The notes: generated from the sequence alone by a model not told the origin. DNA of 64,000 nt from Halomonas jincaotanensis (GCF_018448785.1 NZ_JAHCLU010000003.1:186001-250000), one strand, 5' to 3'. Shown: positions 49,441 through 59,526, counted from the stretch's first letter. Numbers and translations: made by a program.

Positions 49441-50076
49441 TCAATGGGCCAGATCGATGATCCGTCCGCCGGCGTCCTCGGCGTCTTCGCGGTCGTGGGT
49501 GACCAGGAGGCTGGGCAGGCCGGCCTCGCGCAGGCGGTCGAACACCAGCTGGCGCATCTCGTGGCGCAGGTGGGTGTCGAGCTTCGAGAAGGGTTCGTCG
49601 AGCAGCACCGCGCTGGGGGCCGACAGCAGCAGGCGCATCAGCGCCACCCGGGCTTTCTGTCCGCCGGAGAGGGTGGCCGGGTCGCGATCACCGAAGCCGG
49701 CAAGGCCAATGTTGGCCAGCGCCTGCTCGACCCGAGCGGCCTTGTCGGGGGTGGCCCGAGGCATGCCGAAACGCAGGTTGCCGGCCACCGAGAGGTGGGG
49801 AAAGAGCAGCGGGTCCTGGAACAGCAGGCCGATGCCGCGTCGCTCGGCCGGCAGGGCGCTGATATCACGACCGTCCAGCCGTACCTGGCCCGTGGCCCGG
49901 AAGGTTGGTGCCAGGAAGCCGGCGAGATAGGCGAGCAAGGTCGACTTGCCCGAGCCCGAAGGGCCCATGACCGTTAAGACCTCGCCGGGGCCGATGCGGG
50001 CCTCGAGTTCCACCAGCGCCTGGCCGTCCAGGCTGATGCAAATGTCACGGAGGTCGAGACGATGGGGAATGGTCAT
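49441..50076 (-). CDS. ynjD: ABC transporter ATP-binding protein YnjD
   Basis: The 211-residue ATPase has Walker A (MGPSGSGKSTLLAYLAGF, about residues 38-55), the signature LSGGQKARVALMRLLL, Walker B (AVLLDEPFSKLD) and the switch His in LLVTHDREDAED. Its ATG overlaps the permease stop (ATGA). Together with the YnjB-like and YnjC-like proteins it forms an importer. Function in E. coli is not settled, but a thiamine-type or related substrate has been proposed from the fold of YnjB; the substrate here is not shown. Confidence 0.88.
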   Translation of the reverse strand: MTIPHRLDLRDICISLDGQALVELEARIGPGEVLTVMGPSGSGKSTLLAYLAGFLAPTFRATGQVRLDGRDISALPAERRGIGLLFQDPLLFPHLSVAGNLRFGMPRATPDKAARVEQALANIGLAGFGDRDPATLSGGQKARVALMRLLLSAPSAVLLDEPFSKLDTHLRHEMRQLVFDRLREAGLPSLLVTHDREDAEDAGGRIIDLAH

Positions 50077-51755
50077 GGGACTCCCTGCATGCCGCGGCGA
50101 TTCGCCCATAGCAACTTGGGCAGGCCGATCGCGATGATGAAACCCGCCAGTGGCAGACAGGCCTGGACCAATGCCCAGACACCGATCACTCGGCGGTTGC
50201 CGCCGGCGGCCAATGATACCGCCTCGGTGGTAACAGTGGTCACGCGTCCGGCCCCCAGCAGTTGGGTGGGCAGGTACTGGCCGATGCTCACCGCCAGCCC
50301 CACGGCCATCGCGGTGAGCATTGGCGCCAGCAGCATCGGCAGCCGCACGCGCCAGAAGAGCGTATTGCGCGTGGCCCCCAGCGTCAGCGCCAGCTGTGAC
50401 CAGCGTGGGTCGAAGCGCCGGTACGCCTCCGAGAGCGAGAGGAACACATAGGGCAGCACGAACAGCAGGTGGCCGAAGACGATCAGGGCGTGGGTCGGTC
50501 GGGTGCCGAGCTGTTCCATCACCACCACCAGGCCGAACAAAAAAGCGATCTGCGGGACGATGAGCGGCAGGTAAAGCAGCCACAGCGCCCGCGAGGGGTG
50601 TCGGCCGGTGCGCTGCTCGTTTTCCAGCGCCCCCAGGGCCAGGGTAGTGGCGAGCAGCGTCGAGACCACGGCGATCAGCGCCGTCGAGGCCATCGGCCCG
50701 GCGAGCGAGGGCAGCGCCTGAACCCAGTGGCTGGCCGTGAAGCTGCCCGGCAGGGCATCGGGAAATCGCCAGAAGCCGGCCACGGAGTTGATTGCCAGGC
50801 CACCGATACCGACGAAGGCGATTGCCGTTGCCAGCAGGATCCACAGCTTGCCGGCGATGCGCAGCCCCGTCTCGCCCTGACGCCGTCCGCCGCGCGCGAT
50901 CCAGCCGCCCATCAGCCTGGCCACGAGTCGCTCCAGCCCCCACCAGATCGCCAGCGCCGTGGCGGTGACGCCGAGTTGCAGGATCGCCCCGGCCGAGGCC
51001 ATGAATCGCATGTCCAGATCGGGATCGCTGAACCAGGCAAGTATCGAGACGGAAAGCGTGGGTGGCAGGGTGGGGCCGAGGATCATCGCCACATCCACCA
51101 CCGACGATGCGTAGGCGATGACCGCGAATACCGGCAAGCGAATCAGCGGATAGAGCGACGGCGCGACGACCTTCCACCAGGCAAGCGTCGGGCGGTAGCC
51201 CAGCGAGCGGGCCATCGCCACGCGGCGTTCGGGGTCGAGCTGGGGCAGGGCCGCAAGACTCATCAACAGCAGGAAGGGAATCTCCTTGATTACCAGCCCC
51301 GCGATCAAGGACAGCCCCCAGGGGTCCTGGACGATCAGCAGGTCCGGTGGCTGCTCCCAGCCGGTCAGACCCGGCGAGGCCAACCTCGCGATCAGCCCCG
51401 AGGGGGCGATCAGGAAGGCCAGCCCGAAGGCCGCAGCGGCATGCGGGATGGAGAGCAGCGGCGATACCAACCGCCGCACCCAGCGATCGAGCCGGCTGCC
51501 GGTCACAGCGGCCAGGTAGAGCAATACCACTGCCAGCGACACGGCGGTGGCGACGAGTCCACTGGCGAGACTGACTGCGACCGAGCGACAGATTCCCGGC
51601 TCGGCGAACAGCGCCCGCCAGGGGGCGAGCGTCGGGCTCTCTCCACCCAGCGCCGGCAGGTAACCGAAGGCCGGCAGCAACGCCATGACCAGGCCGGCCA
51701 GGATCGGCGCAACCAGCAGGATGACGAGCAGCACGGGGGCCAGGCGCAGCATCAT
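50073..51755 (-). CDS. ynjC: ABC transporter permease YnjC (fused two-domain)
   Basis: The 560-residue protein has about twelve membrane segments in two halves, each ending in an ABC-permease EAA-like loop (ARSLGYRPTLAWWKVVAPSL near residue 195 and ALTLGATRNTLFWRVRLPML near residue 465). This double-permease layout, with length near 510-560, matches YnjC and the ThiP/FbpB class. Its start lies 67 bases after the ynjB-like stop, and its stop overlaps the ATPase start, so the three are one operon. Imports the cargo of the YnjB-like binding protein. Confidence 0.88.
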   Translation of the reverse strand: MMLRLAPVLLVILLVAPILAGLVMALLPAFGYLPALGGESPTLAPWRALFAEPGICRSVAVSLASGLVATAVSLAVVLLYLAAVTGSRLDRWVRRLVSPLLSIPHAAAAFGLAFLIAPSGLIARLASPGLTGWEQPPDLLIVQDPWGLSLIAGLVIKEIPFLLLMSLAALPQLDPERRVAMARSLGYRPTLAWWKVVAPSLYPLIRLPVFAVIAYASSVVDVAMILGPTLPPTLSVSILAWFSDPDLDMRFMASAGAILQLGVTATALAIWWGLERLVARLMGGWIARGGRRQGETGLRIAGKLWILLATAIAFVGIGGLAINSVAGFWRFPDALPGSFTASHWVQALPSLAGPMASTALIAVVSTLLATTLALGALENEQRTGRHPSRALWLLYLPLIVPQIAFLFGLVVVMEQLGTRPTHALIVFGHLLFVLPYVFLSLSEAYRRFDPRWSQLALTLGATRNTLFWRVRLPMLLAPMLTAMAVGLAVSIGQYLPTQLLGAGRVTTVTTEAVSLAAGGNRRVIGVWALVQACLPLAGFIIAIGLPKLLWANRRGMQGVP

Positions 51756-51822
51756 TCAGTGCGCCTCGGCTCGAAGGCGCCTTGTATCTTGGGCGTCTTG
51801 GCTTGGGCGCAGGCCCTCGCCA

Positions 51823-53040
51823 TCACTTGCCGACGTAGCGGGCCTGCCAGGCGTCCTGCAGGGCCGTCATCCAGCTGGGGTGCGGCTCGGGCAGCGTCCG
51901 TTGCAGCGCATCGGCCGGCAGCATCGCCGGGTTGTCCTGATCCAGCGCGAAGAGGGCTTGGCTCTCGTCGTCGAGGCGGCCGACTTCTAGCACGGTATGG
52001 TCGCCCCAGACGGCGAGGTCCTGCTTGTGCGCCTGGGCCTCGGGCGAGAGCAAAAAGTCGGCTACCGCCATGGCGCCGGCCTTGTGGGGCGAGTTGTAGG
52101 GAATCGCCACGAAGTGCACGTTGCCCAGTGTACCGCCGTCCGGCACGTAGCTGCGCGTGCTGGGTGGCAGCTCGTAGTCGGCCACCGCCGCGGCCGGCTC
52201 CGACGGGGTGAAGGTGAAGGCCAGCGCCAGTTCGCCGTCGCCCATCAGGCTGCGCATCTCGGGGCCAGTGGCGGGAAACTGGCGACCACTGCGCCACAGG
52301 TGGGGATGAAGCGCGTCCAGGTAGTCCCACAGCGGGGCGGTGACGGCCGCGAAGTCGCTCTCCCCGACCGGGGCGTAAAGCGCCTCGTCCTCGTCGGTCA
52401 GCGCGATCAGGGCCTGCTTGAGAAATGTGCTGCCAGTGAAGTCGGGAATCCGCGGGTAGGTGAAGCGTCCGGGGTTGGCCTCGGCCCAATCGAGCAGTTC
52501 GACGATGCTGGCAGGTGGCGTGTCGACCGTCTCGCTGTCGTAGTAGAAAGTGATCTGCGCACGGCCCCAAGGGGATTCGTAGCCCTCGGTGGGCAGGGTG
52601 AAGTCGGTGACGACCTCGGGGTTGTGCTCGGGGTGAGTGAGCGCGAAGTTCGGCAGCGCCTCGGCGAAGGGGCCGAACAGCAGGTCGTTGTCCTTCATGG
52701 TGGCGAAGTTCTCGCCGTTGATCCAGATCAGGTCGACATTGCCCTCGTCGTGGTTGCCGGCCTGCTTCTCGGCCAGTACGCGGGAGACCGCCTCGGCGGT
52801 GTCGCCGATCTTGACATGGGTGAGCTCGATATCGAACTGCTCGTCGACCCGCTTGGCCACCCAGTCGATATAGTCGTTGGTGCGTTGCTCGCCGGCCCAG
52901 GCATACCAGTAGACCGTCTGGCCGCGGGCTTCGTCGAGTACGGCCTCCCAATCGGCCGGGTCGGGAGCGGCCTGCAAGCCCGTGGTGGTGAGCAGCAGTG
53001 CCGGCAGGGCGTCGGCGAGCCTGGATGAAAAAGCGCGCAT
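51823..53040 (-). CDS. ynjB: ABC transporter substrate-binding protein YnjB
   Basis: The 405-residue exported binding protein has a signal sequence (about residues 1-25) and follows E. coli YnjB closely: GQTVYWYAWAGEQRTNDYID, GNVDLIWINGENFATMKDN, LPTEGYESPWGRAQITFYYD and PHLWRSGRQFPATGPEM. The ATG at 53040 has GAAGGAAA upstream and removes an N-terminal extension with no signal character. It is the periplasmic part of an importer with ynjC and ynjD. Its start lies 41 bases after the stop of a phosphotransferase gene that begins the operon. The cargo is not established. Confidence 0.9.
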   Translation of the reverse strand: MRAFSSRLADALPALLLTTTGLQAAPDPADWEAVLDEARGQTVYWYAWAGEQRTNDYIDWVAKRVDEQFDIELTHVKIGDTAEAVSRVLAEKQAGNHDEGNVDLIWINGENFATMKDNDLLFGPFAEALPNFALTHPEHNPEVVTDFTLPTEGYESPWGRAQITFYYDSETVDTPPASIVELLDWAEANPGRFTYPRIPDFTGSTFLKQALIALTDEDEALYAPVGESDFAAVTAPLWDYLDALHPHLWRSGRQFPATGPEMRSLMGDGELALAFTFTPSEPAAAVADYELPPSTRSYVPDGGTLGNVHFVAIPYNSPHKAGAMAVADFLLSPEAQAHKQDLAVWGDHTVLEVGRLDDESQALFALDQDNPAMLPADALQRTLPEPHPSWMTALQDAWQARYVGK

Positions 53041-53081
53041 CGCGGGTTTCCTTCTTCGTAAGCGAATATTCAATGAGTTGG

Positions 53082-54182
53082 TCATCGAGGAATATCAACG
53101 GCGAGGGCACTTGCCAGCGCGCGAAACTCCTCGCGGACATGCTCGATGGCGGCCACGGAAAGATAATGGTCGACCCGGTTGCGGACATGGGCGATCAGCG
53201 CTTTATCGCTCAACTCGGTGGACCAGTCCTCGCCGCGGGCATGGGCATCCTGGGCGCGAAGATGACTGACTCGCCACTTCGCGCACCAGGTCAGCGACCA
53301 GAGCCACATGGCTCGCCGGCACGCCAGTAGCGTGGCGGCATCGCCCGCGAAGCCGCTCGCGGCGATCCAGTGCCGATAGAAGGCCGCCACTTCGGCGGCA
53401 GTCAGCACCGCCCGACTGTGAATGTCCCAGGTAGTGGAGGTATACAGGCTGGCATGGGCCAGGTCGAAGCCGGGCAGGCCGTAGCGACACTTCTCCAGAT
53501 CCACCAGCACCGCACGCCCGGACTCGGTGATCAGGAAGTTGCCGGGATGGGCATCGAAGCTGATCAATCGCGGCTCGGCGTCAGGCCCGGGAGGCAGTCG
53601 CTCGGGCAGGGCGTCCAGTTCGGCCTCGATAAGTCGATAGGCCACGATGGCAAGCTCGGCCTGATCGAGGAAGCTGGCCTGATCCCTCACCTCCCCAAGC
53701 ATCGCCACCCATGGATCGGCCGGCGACAGCAACGGCGGGCGCGCCTCGGCGCCTGGCACGTCGAGCACGTGGAAGCTGGCCAGCGCCTCGGCGATGGCGG
53801 GCAGGTCGTCCGGCAATCGCGCCTGGTGGCCACGGATGGCGCTGACCAGCAGTCCGCCACGCGGTAACGCCGGGCCAGGCGGAAGGATGCCGTGCAGGGA
53901 AGGGGCATGGCCGCCCTGACTGGCACGCTCGAAGCAAGCCGCCTGATAGTCGAGGTTGGCGGCGGGGTCGAGCCGCATCTGGCTCTGCTTGGGCAGTCTT
54001 GCCACCCAGTCGATCTGTTCGCGCGCAAGCCACACATGGTGATGGGCCAGGCCCGTATCGGCCATCGGATGCAGCGCACGGATCTCCGCGTCATGACCCG
54101 CCCGGGCCAGGGCCATGGCAAGCGGACGACACAGGTCCTTTAGGGCTTGCGACGGTGCAGGGCGGGCGGCGGTATCCGGCAT
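53082..54182 (-). CDS. Aminoglycoside/choline/thiamine-kinase-like phosphotransferase
   Basis: The 366-residue protein has an APH-type kinase fold. The catalytic loop ISFDAHPGNFLIT (Asp and Asn in D-A-H-x-G-N), the metal-binding AVLVDLEKCRYG block and the N-terminal LAHHHVWLAREQIDWVARLP segment are seen. It starts the phosphotransferase-ynjBCD operon. Kinases of this fold include ThiK (thiamine kinase) and choline kinase, so trapping the imported molecule by phosphorylation is a natural role. This is inference from the context; the substrate is not readable. Confidence 0.78.
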   Translation of the reverse strand: MPDTAARPAPSQALKDLCRPLAMALARAGHDAEIRALHPMADTGLAHHHVWLAREQIDWVARLPKQSQMRLDPAANLDYQAACFERASQGGHAPSLHGILPPGPALPRGGLLVSAIRGHQARLPDDLPAIAEALASFHVLDVPGAEARPPLLSPADPWVAMLGEVRDQASFLDQAELAIVAYRLIEAELDALPERLPPGPDAEPRLISFDAHPGNFLITESGRAVLVDLEKCRYGLPGFDLAHASLYTSTTWDIHSRAVLTAAEVAAFYRHWIAASGFAGDAATLLACRRAMWLWSLTWCAKWRVSHLRAQDAHARGEDWSTELSDKALIAHVRNRVDHYLSVAAIEHVREEFRALASALAVDIPR

Positions 54183-54438
54183 GAGGTTCCTCGTTGTATG
54201 AGCTGACGACCCTTCTTGGTCGCACGCGGCGTGAATTCCTTACATTGCCAAGGCGTGACCTTGCCAATGGCGCGAGCCGAATCGTCACATGCCGAGCGAT
54301 TGGTATCGCAACGTGTTGTAAGCCCTCTTCGCTCTGGCCGACAGAAAAGAGACCGCCGAGGTAAAGCGGAATGACAAGGCGGAATAACAAGAGCCATCCC
54401 GATCCCATCGGAACGGGATCACCACGGAGGTAGAAATC

Positions 54439-55128
54439 ATGTCACAGCATGACGAGAAACGCCGCAAGCTCCTGGGCAGCCTGAATCGAAAACTTGCCTA
54501 TTCGGCGCCCCTGCTCGCCCTGGTGGCCGGCGGGGCCATCCTGCAGGCCACGGCAAGCGACTCTTCGACGCAGATAGAAATGGCGCCCGTGCTCGAGACA
54601 TCGCTGTTGCTGGCCAGCAACCACGCCGAAGCCGAGGCGCAGGGCGAAGCTGAGGCAGAAGCGGAAGGAGAAGCCCAGGCTGAAGGAGAAGCGGACGGAG
54701 AAGGAGAAGCGGAGGGAGAGGCGGAAGCCGAGGGCGGCCCGAACGCCGCGGTGGCAAGACCCGATGATTACTCACCAGGCTACAGCGAGAGCGGTGACAA
54801 TCCCGAGGAGATGCTGGGGCGTGGCAAAGCGCTTTATTCCGACACCACCTTGAGCACCAATGGCCTGTCCTGCGCGACCTGTCATGGCAGCGAGGGTCGG
54901 GATACCGGGTACAACGCGACCTTCCAGCAGCCCTTTCCTCATCAGGTGGCGATGGCCGATAACCAGTTCGGCATGCCGGAAGTCCATGTCGACGAGATGA
55001 TCCAAGTCTGCATGGTCGCACCGATGTCGGCCGAGCCGTTGGAATGGGGCAGCGAGGAGCTGACCTCCCTGGCCGCCTACATGGTGGAGGTACAGAAACG
55101 CTTTGCCGGCGAGCCGCATGATCTTTGA
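54439..55128 (+). CDS. c-type cytochrome with twin-Arg leader and Glu/Gly/Ala tract
   Basis: The 229-residue protein has a leader (residues 1-41, DEKRRKLLGSLNRKL then a hydrophobic stretch ending TAS-D), a Glu/Ala/Gly-rich tract (about residues 63-100) and a single-haem cytochrome c domain with C145-x2-C148-H149 (LSCATCHGSEGRD) and Met residues near NQFGMPEVH and VCMVAPMS as axial candidates. The leader matches that of the small protein at 36.5 kb position by position (25 of 41). GGAGG sits eight bases before the ATG. It is divergent from the ynj operon. A secreted or membrane-tethered electron carrier is likely; the acidic tract's role is unknown. Confidence 0.8.
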   Translation: MSQHDEKRRKLLGSLNRKLAYSAPLLALVAGGAILQATASDSSTQIEMAPVLETSLLLASNHAEAEAQGEAEAEAEGEAQAEGEADGEGEAEGEAEAEGGPNAAVARPDDYSPGYSESGDNPEEMLGRGKALYSDTTLSTNGLSCATCHGSEGRDTGYNATFQQPFPHQVAMADNQFGMPEVHVDEMIQVCMVAPMSAEPLEWGSEELTSLAAYMVEVQKRFAGEPHDL

Positions 55129-55306
55129 CGCAGTGTCCTTGAAGCACAGCCCTTGAGGCAGGACTTGCGAGCTGTGCGCCTGCTCACCCTTGCGGCCGCA
55201 GGCGGTTGCTGCATTCGGGACCACTGCCTAGGCTGATATCGGCAGTGACTGAACCACTGTGCACTGTCAAGACTCTCAGGGACAGCAGCCGCAGGGTGGG
55301 CACGTA

Positions 55307-56776
55307 ATGAGGTATCCATGTCGCAGGGGCATGACCGGGCGAGTTTTGATACTGGCAAGTCTGCTGTGCCTGGCGCTCGGGACGTTTCTGGCTTGGCAGG
55401 CCCAGGCGCAGCAGGAGGAGCGGCTGGCGCTGGTCATGACGGTCGACGATGCCATCGGTCCCGCCATCAGCGATTACTTCACTCGCGGTCTGGCTTTGGC
55501 TGAAGAACGCGAGGCGGAAATTGTGATCGTGGCGATGGATACGCCAGGGGGGCTGGATGCCTCCATGCGTGACATGATCAGTGCCATACTCTCCTCGCCC
55601 GTGCCGGTCGCCATTTATGTCTCGCCGGCAGGCGCTCGGGCGGCCAGCGCCGGTACCTACCTGCTGTATGCCAGCCATGTGGCGGCGATGGCGCCCGCCA
55701 CTCATTTGGGATCCGCCACCCCGGTGCAGATGGGCGGGGGTGGCCTGCCGGGAGCCGAGGAGGACCAGGATGGAGGCGGGGCCGATGACGGGCAGCCGCC
55801 TGCCCAGGACAGTGAAGCGCAAGACAGCGAAGCGGATGCGGAAGCGGGCGGAGATGAAGCAGAGCAGGCAGATCCTCCGCGTCGAGGCGAAACCGCTATG
55901 GAGCGCAAGGTGCTCGAAGATGCCGTGGCCTATATTCGCTCGTTGGCCCAACGCCATGATCGCAATGCCGACTGGGCCGAGCAGGCCGTTCGTGAGGCGG
56001 TCAACCTCACCGCTCGGGAAGCGCTTGAGCAAGACGTCATCGATGTCGTTGCTCGTGACGTTGACGATTTACTGAGCCAGATTGACGGGCGCAGTGTGGT
56101 AATGGATCAGGGCGAACGGACACTGGCAACGGCCGAGCTGACCATCGAGCGTCTCGATCCGGACTGGCGCACCAAGCTGCTGGCAGTCATCACCAATCCC
56201 AACGTGGCCTATTTCCTGATGATCATCGGGTTCTACGGGCTGATCTTCGAGCTGTCCAGTCCCGGGAGCCTGATTCCCGGCACCATCGGCATCATCTGTC
56301 TATTGCTAGCGCTTTTCGCTTTTCAGTTGCTGCCGATCAACTACGCCGGTCTGGCGTTGATTCTGGTGGGGCTTGGGCTGATTGTGGGCGAGGCGTTGAT
56401 GCCCAGTTTCGGGATACTGGGCATCGGCGGTATCGTCGCCTTCGTGATCGGATCGGTGATTCTGATGGATGCAGAGAACTTGCGTATCTCGTTGCCCATG
56501 ATTGCGGGGATCGCGCTGCTGTCGGCGGGGCTAATGCTGTGGGTCGTGACTCGCTTCATGGGGCTTCGGCGGCGGCCGGCGAAGACGGGGCAGGAAGAGA
56601 TGGTGGGGAGCGAGGCCACGGCGGCGGAGGCGTTCGAGGAGCAGGGTCACGTGCGTCTGTTGGGCGAGCGCTGGAACGCCAGGAGCAGTGAACCGCTGCG
56701 CAAGGGTCAGGTGGTTAGGGTGACGGCGGTCGACGGGCTGACCCTGGTCGTCGAACCGTTCGACAAGGCGCACTGA
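55307..56776 (+). CDS. NfeD-family membrane protein with ClpP-like protease domain
   Basis: The 489-residue long-form NfeD protein has a signal/anchor (about residues 9-34), a ClpP-class serine protease domain with the PVAIYVSPAGARAASAGTYLL block (catalytic Ser in A-S-A-G-T, about residue 116), four to five membrane helices (about 300-420) and a C-terminal OB-fold (GHVRLLGERWNARSSEPLRK). An acidic linker rich in Asp, Glu and Gly (about 145-195) is inserted in the protease part. Long NfeD proteins work with stomatin-like SPFH partners; the slipin gene follows after 75 bases. ATG choice at 55307 versus 55331 is uncertain. Confidence 0.83.
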   Translation: MRYPCRRGMTGRVLILASLLCLALGTFLAWQAQAQQEERLALVMTVDDAIGPAISDYFTRGLALAEEREAEIVIVAMDTPGGLDASMRDMISAILSSPVPVAIYVSPAGARAASAGTYLLYASHVAAMAPATHLGSATPVQMGGGGLPGAEEDQDGGGADDGQPPAQDSEAQDSEADAEAGGDEAEQADPPRRGETAMERKVLEDAVAYIRSLAQRHDRNADWAEQAVREAVNLTAREALEQDVIDVVARDVDDLLSQIDGRSVVMDQGERTLATAELTIERLDPDWRTKLLAVITNPNVAYFLMIIGFYGLIFELSSPGSLIPGTIGIICLLLALFAFQLLPINYAGLALILVGLGLIVGEALMPSFGILGIGGIVAFVIGSVILMDAENLRISLPMIAGIALLSAGLMLWVVTRFMGLRRRPAKTGQEEMVGSEATAAEAFEEQGHVRLLGERWNARSSEPLRKGQVVRVTAVDGLTLVVEPFDKAH

Positions 56777-56851
56777 GAAATGACTCGGCCCGGTCAATGA
56801 ATCCCGAATACCGGCGTTGCCACTGGACGCCACCTCAAAGGAGAGCAAGCC

Positions 56852-57655
56852 ATGTGGATTTCCTATCTCGTACCGATCGTCCTGCTGGTAATGCTGATTG
56901 CGGCCTCGATCCGCATCCTGCCCGAATACAAGCGCGGCGTGGTGTTCTTTCTCGGTCGCTTCCAGTCCGTGAAGGGGCCTGGCCTGATCATCATCATTCC
57001 CGGGATCCAGAAGATGGAGGTGGTCGATCTGCGCGTGATCACCATGGACGTGCCCGAGCAGGACGTCATCTCGCGAGACAACGTCACCGTCAAGGTCAAT
57101 GCGGTGCTCTATTTCCGCGTCGTCGACCCGGAGAAGGCCATCATCCAGGTCGAGCACTTCACCAATGCCACCAGCCAACTGGCTCAGACCACACTGCGCT
57201 CGGTGCTCGGCAAGCACGATCTGGACGAAATGCTCTCCGAGCGCGACAAGCTCAACAATGACATCCAGGAGATCATCGACGCCTCGGCAGAAAGCTGGGG
57301 CATCAAGGTTGCCAACGTCGAGATCAAGCATGTCGATCTTGACGAGAGCATGATCCGCGCCATCGCCCGCCAAGCCGAGGCCGAGCGTGAGCGGCGGGCC
57401 AAAGTGATACACGCCGAGGGCGAGCTGCAAGCCTCGAAGAAGCTCGTCGAGGCCGCCAATGTGATGTCTGAGAATTCCGCCGCGCTGCAGTTACGCTATT
57501 TGCAGACTATGAGCGACATGAGCAACAAGAATGCCTCCACGATTGTCTTCCCGCTGCCCATGGATATTATGGAAGCCTTTAAGCATATGAAGGCTTCCTC
57601 CGCATCCCGAGATCGCGCCGACCCAGCCGCGCCAGGCAACCGCGACGCCTCCTGA
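56852..57655 (+). CDS. Slipin (stomatin-like SPFH protein)
   Basis: The 267-residue protein has one N-terminal membrane hairpin (about residues 3-20), an SPFH/Band-7 domain ([21 protein letters not shown] to [11 protein letters not shown], about 25-170), and a coiled-coil C-terminal half ([20 protein letters not shown]). A short polar tail follows. It pairs with the NfeD gene upstream, the standard bacterial NfeD/slipin partnership, forming a membrane microdomain complex that may degrade or scaffold membrane proteins. AAAGGAGAG precedes the ATG. Confidence 0.9.
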   Translation: MWISYLVPIVLLVMLIAASIRILPEYKRGVVFFLGRFQSVKGPGLIIIIPGIQKMEVVDLRVITMDVPEQDVISRDNVTVKVNAVLYFRVVDPEKAIIQVEHFTNATSQLAQTTLRSVLGKHDLDEMLSERDKLNNDIQEIIDASAESWGIKVANVEIKHVDLDESMIRAIARQAEAERERRAKVIHAEGELQASKKLVEAANVMSENSAALQLRYLQTMSDMSNKNASTIVFPLPMDIMEAFKHMKASSASRDRADPAAPGNRDAS

Positions 57656-58035
57656 CGTTTGCTCTTGCTGGTCACGTCCGTCCGGTCGTGACCCTTGGGA
57701 TGCAACAAGGCCCAGGGGTGCAGGGTTTCGGCGACTCTGCTAGACTCCTGCGCTGATTGTGGGCTTAAACCTTCGTCTACCCCAAGCCCCACCCCAAAGA
57801 GCAAGAAGAGAAACGACCGATCGTGATGACCCCCCTGACAGTACTGGCCACGCCGCCCTAGCGCTACACCCCCTTCCTCCGGCGATGCCACCGTCATCGG
57901 TGCGCCTTCGCTTGGCATCACGCTGATGCCTCAGGCGCCTCTGTGCGCCATTATTCGCCCTGCATTGCCCATGACACGCCGTCGGCGACCGCACCCTCCC
58001 GCGTGTCTCTTCACCCTCCCTGACTGGATCTCAGC
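57656..58035. other. Intergenic region before the SulP-USP pair
   Basis: This 380-base region starts with a small hairpin (GGTCACG / CGTGACC, near 57671-57692) that could end the NfeD-slipin transcript. The rest is pyrimidine-rich and should hold the sulP promoter. No gene or repeat is evident. Confidence 0.5.
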
Positions 58036-59526
58036 ATGTACGAAAAAATGAAACTGAGTTGGTTCTCCAACCTCAAGGGCGACACCCTGGCGGGCATCGT
58101 CGTGGCGCTGGCGCTGATTCCCGAGGCCATCGCCTTCTCGATCATCGCCGGCGTTGATCCTAAAGTCGGTCTCTACGCCTCTTTTGCGATCTGTGTGATC
58201 ATCGCCTTCACCGGGGGGCGTTCGGGCATGATCTCCGCGGCGACCGGGGCGATGGCGCTGCTGATGATCACTCTGGTCAAGGAACACGGACTCGAGTATC
58301 TGCTGGCGGCCACTCTGCTCACTGGGGTGCTGCAGATCGTCGCCGGTTACCTGCGCCTGGCGGATTTGATGCGCTTCGTCTCCCGCTCAGTGGTCACCGG
58401 TTTCGTCAATGCCCTGGCGATCCTGATTTTCATGGCCCAGCTACCGGAGCTGACCGGGGTGACCTGGCACGTCTATGCCATGACCCTTGCTGGCCTGGGT
58501 ATCATCTACCTGTTCCCGTATGTACCGATGATCGGCAAGGCGATTCCTTCGCCGCTGGTCTGCATCGTGGTGCTCACCGCCGTCTACCTGGTTACCGGCA
58601 TGGAGATCCGCAGCGTCGGCGACATGGGCGAGTTGCCGGACAGCCTGCCGATCTTCCTGTGGCCGGACGTGCCGCTCAATCTCGAGACCCTGATGATCAT
58701 CCTGCCCTACGCGCTGATGCTCACCGTGGTTGGCCTGCTGGAATCGATGATGACCGCCACCATCATCGATGATCTAACCGATACCAAGAGCGACAAGAAC
58801 CACGAGTGCAAGGGCCAGGGCATCGCCAACATCGGCTCAGGTCTAATCGGCGGCATGGCGGGTTGCGCGATGATCGGTCAGTCGGTGATCAACATCAAAT
58901 CCGGTGGCCGGCGCCGCCTGTCGACGCTCATGGCGGGTGTGGTGCTGTTGCTGATGGTGGTCTTTCTGGCCGACTGGGTCTCGCAGATACCCATGGCGGC
59001 CTTGGTGGCGGTGATGATCATGGTGGCGATCGGTACCTTCAGCTGGTCGTCGTTGCGCGATGTGAAGAAGCATCCGTTGTCGTCCAACATCGTCATGGTC
59101 GCCACCGTGGTGGTCACGGTGGGGACGCATAACCTCGCCATCGGTGTCTTCGTCGGCGTGCTGCTTGCCGCGATGTTCTTCGCCAACAAGGTCGGCAACA
59201 TTCTCTATATCGGCTCCGAGGAGGCTGAAGACGGCGCCCATCGTATTTACAAGGTCGTGGGACAAGTGTTCTTCGCCTCTTCCGAGCGGTTCGGCGAGGC
59301 CTTTGACTTCAAGGAAACGGTCGAAAACGTCACCATCGACCTGTCGCGTGCCCACTTCTGGGACATTACCGCTGTCCAGACCCTGGACCGCGTGGTGATC
59401 AAGTTCCGCCGCGAAGGGACCGAGGTGGAACTGATCGGGCTTAACGAGGCCAGTGCCACCATCGTCGACCGTTATGCCGTACATGACGACCCGGCGGCCG
59501 TCGAAAAACTGATGGGTGGCCATTAA
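58036..59526 (+). CDS. SulP-family anion transporter (bicarbonate-type) with STAS domain
   Basis: The 496-residue protein has a SulP membrane domain (about residues 10-385, starting [20 protein letters not shown]) and a C-terminal STAS domain (about 400-490, [20 protein letters not shown]). The [14 protein letters not shown] and [13 protein letters not shown] segments fit BicA-type sodium-bicarbonate or sulphate transporters. It is shorter than the DauA-like protein at 3.7 kb and belongs to a different branch. A universal stress protein gene follows 130 bases later, a frequent partner of such SulP genes. Substrate not known. Confidence 0.82.
   Translation: MYEKMKLSWFSNLKGDTLAGIVVALALIPEAIAFSIIAGVDPKVGLYASFAICVIIAFTGGRSGMISAATGAMALLMITLVKEHGLEYLLAATLLTGVLQIVAGYLRLADLMRFVSRSVVTGFVNALAILIFMAQLPELTGVTWHVYAMTLAGLGIIYLFPYVPMIGKAIPSPLVCIVVLTAVYLVTGMEIRSVGDMGELPDSLPIFLWPDVPLNLETLMIILPYALMLTVVGLLESMMTATIIDDLTDTKSDKNHECKGQGIANIGSGLIGGMAGCAMIGQSVINIKSGGRRRLSTLMAGVVLLLMVVFLADWVSQIPMAALVAVMIMVAIGTFSWSSLRDVKKHPLSSNIVMVATVVVTVGTHNLAIGVFVGVLLAAMFFANKVGNILYIGSEEAEDGAHRIYKVVGQVFFASSERFGEAFDFKETVENVTIDLSRAHFWDITAVQTLDRVVIKFRREGTEVELIGLNEASATIVDRYAVHDDPAAVEKLMGGH

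Noticed and set aside
50469..52211. 580-codon plus-strand frame across the ynjC/ynjB genes
   Set aside because: Low-complexity Arg/Gln/Gly composition typical of the shadow frame of GC-rich genes; both minus-strand genes are well supported.
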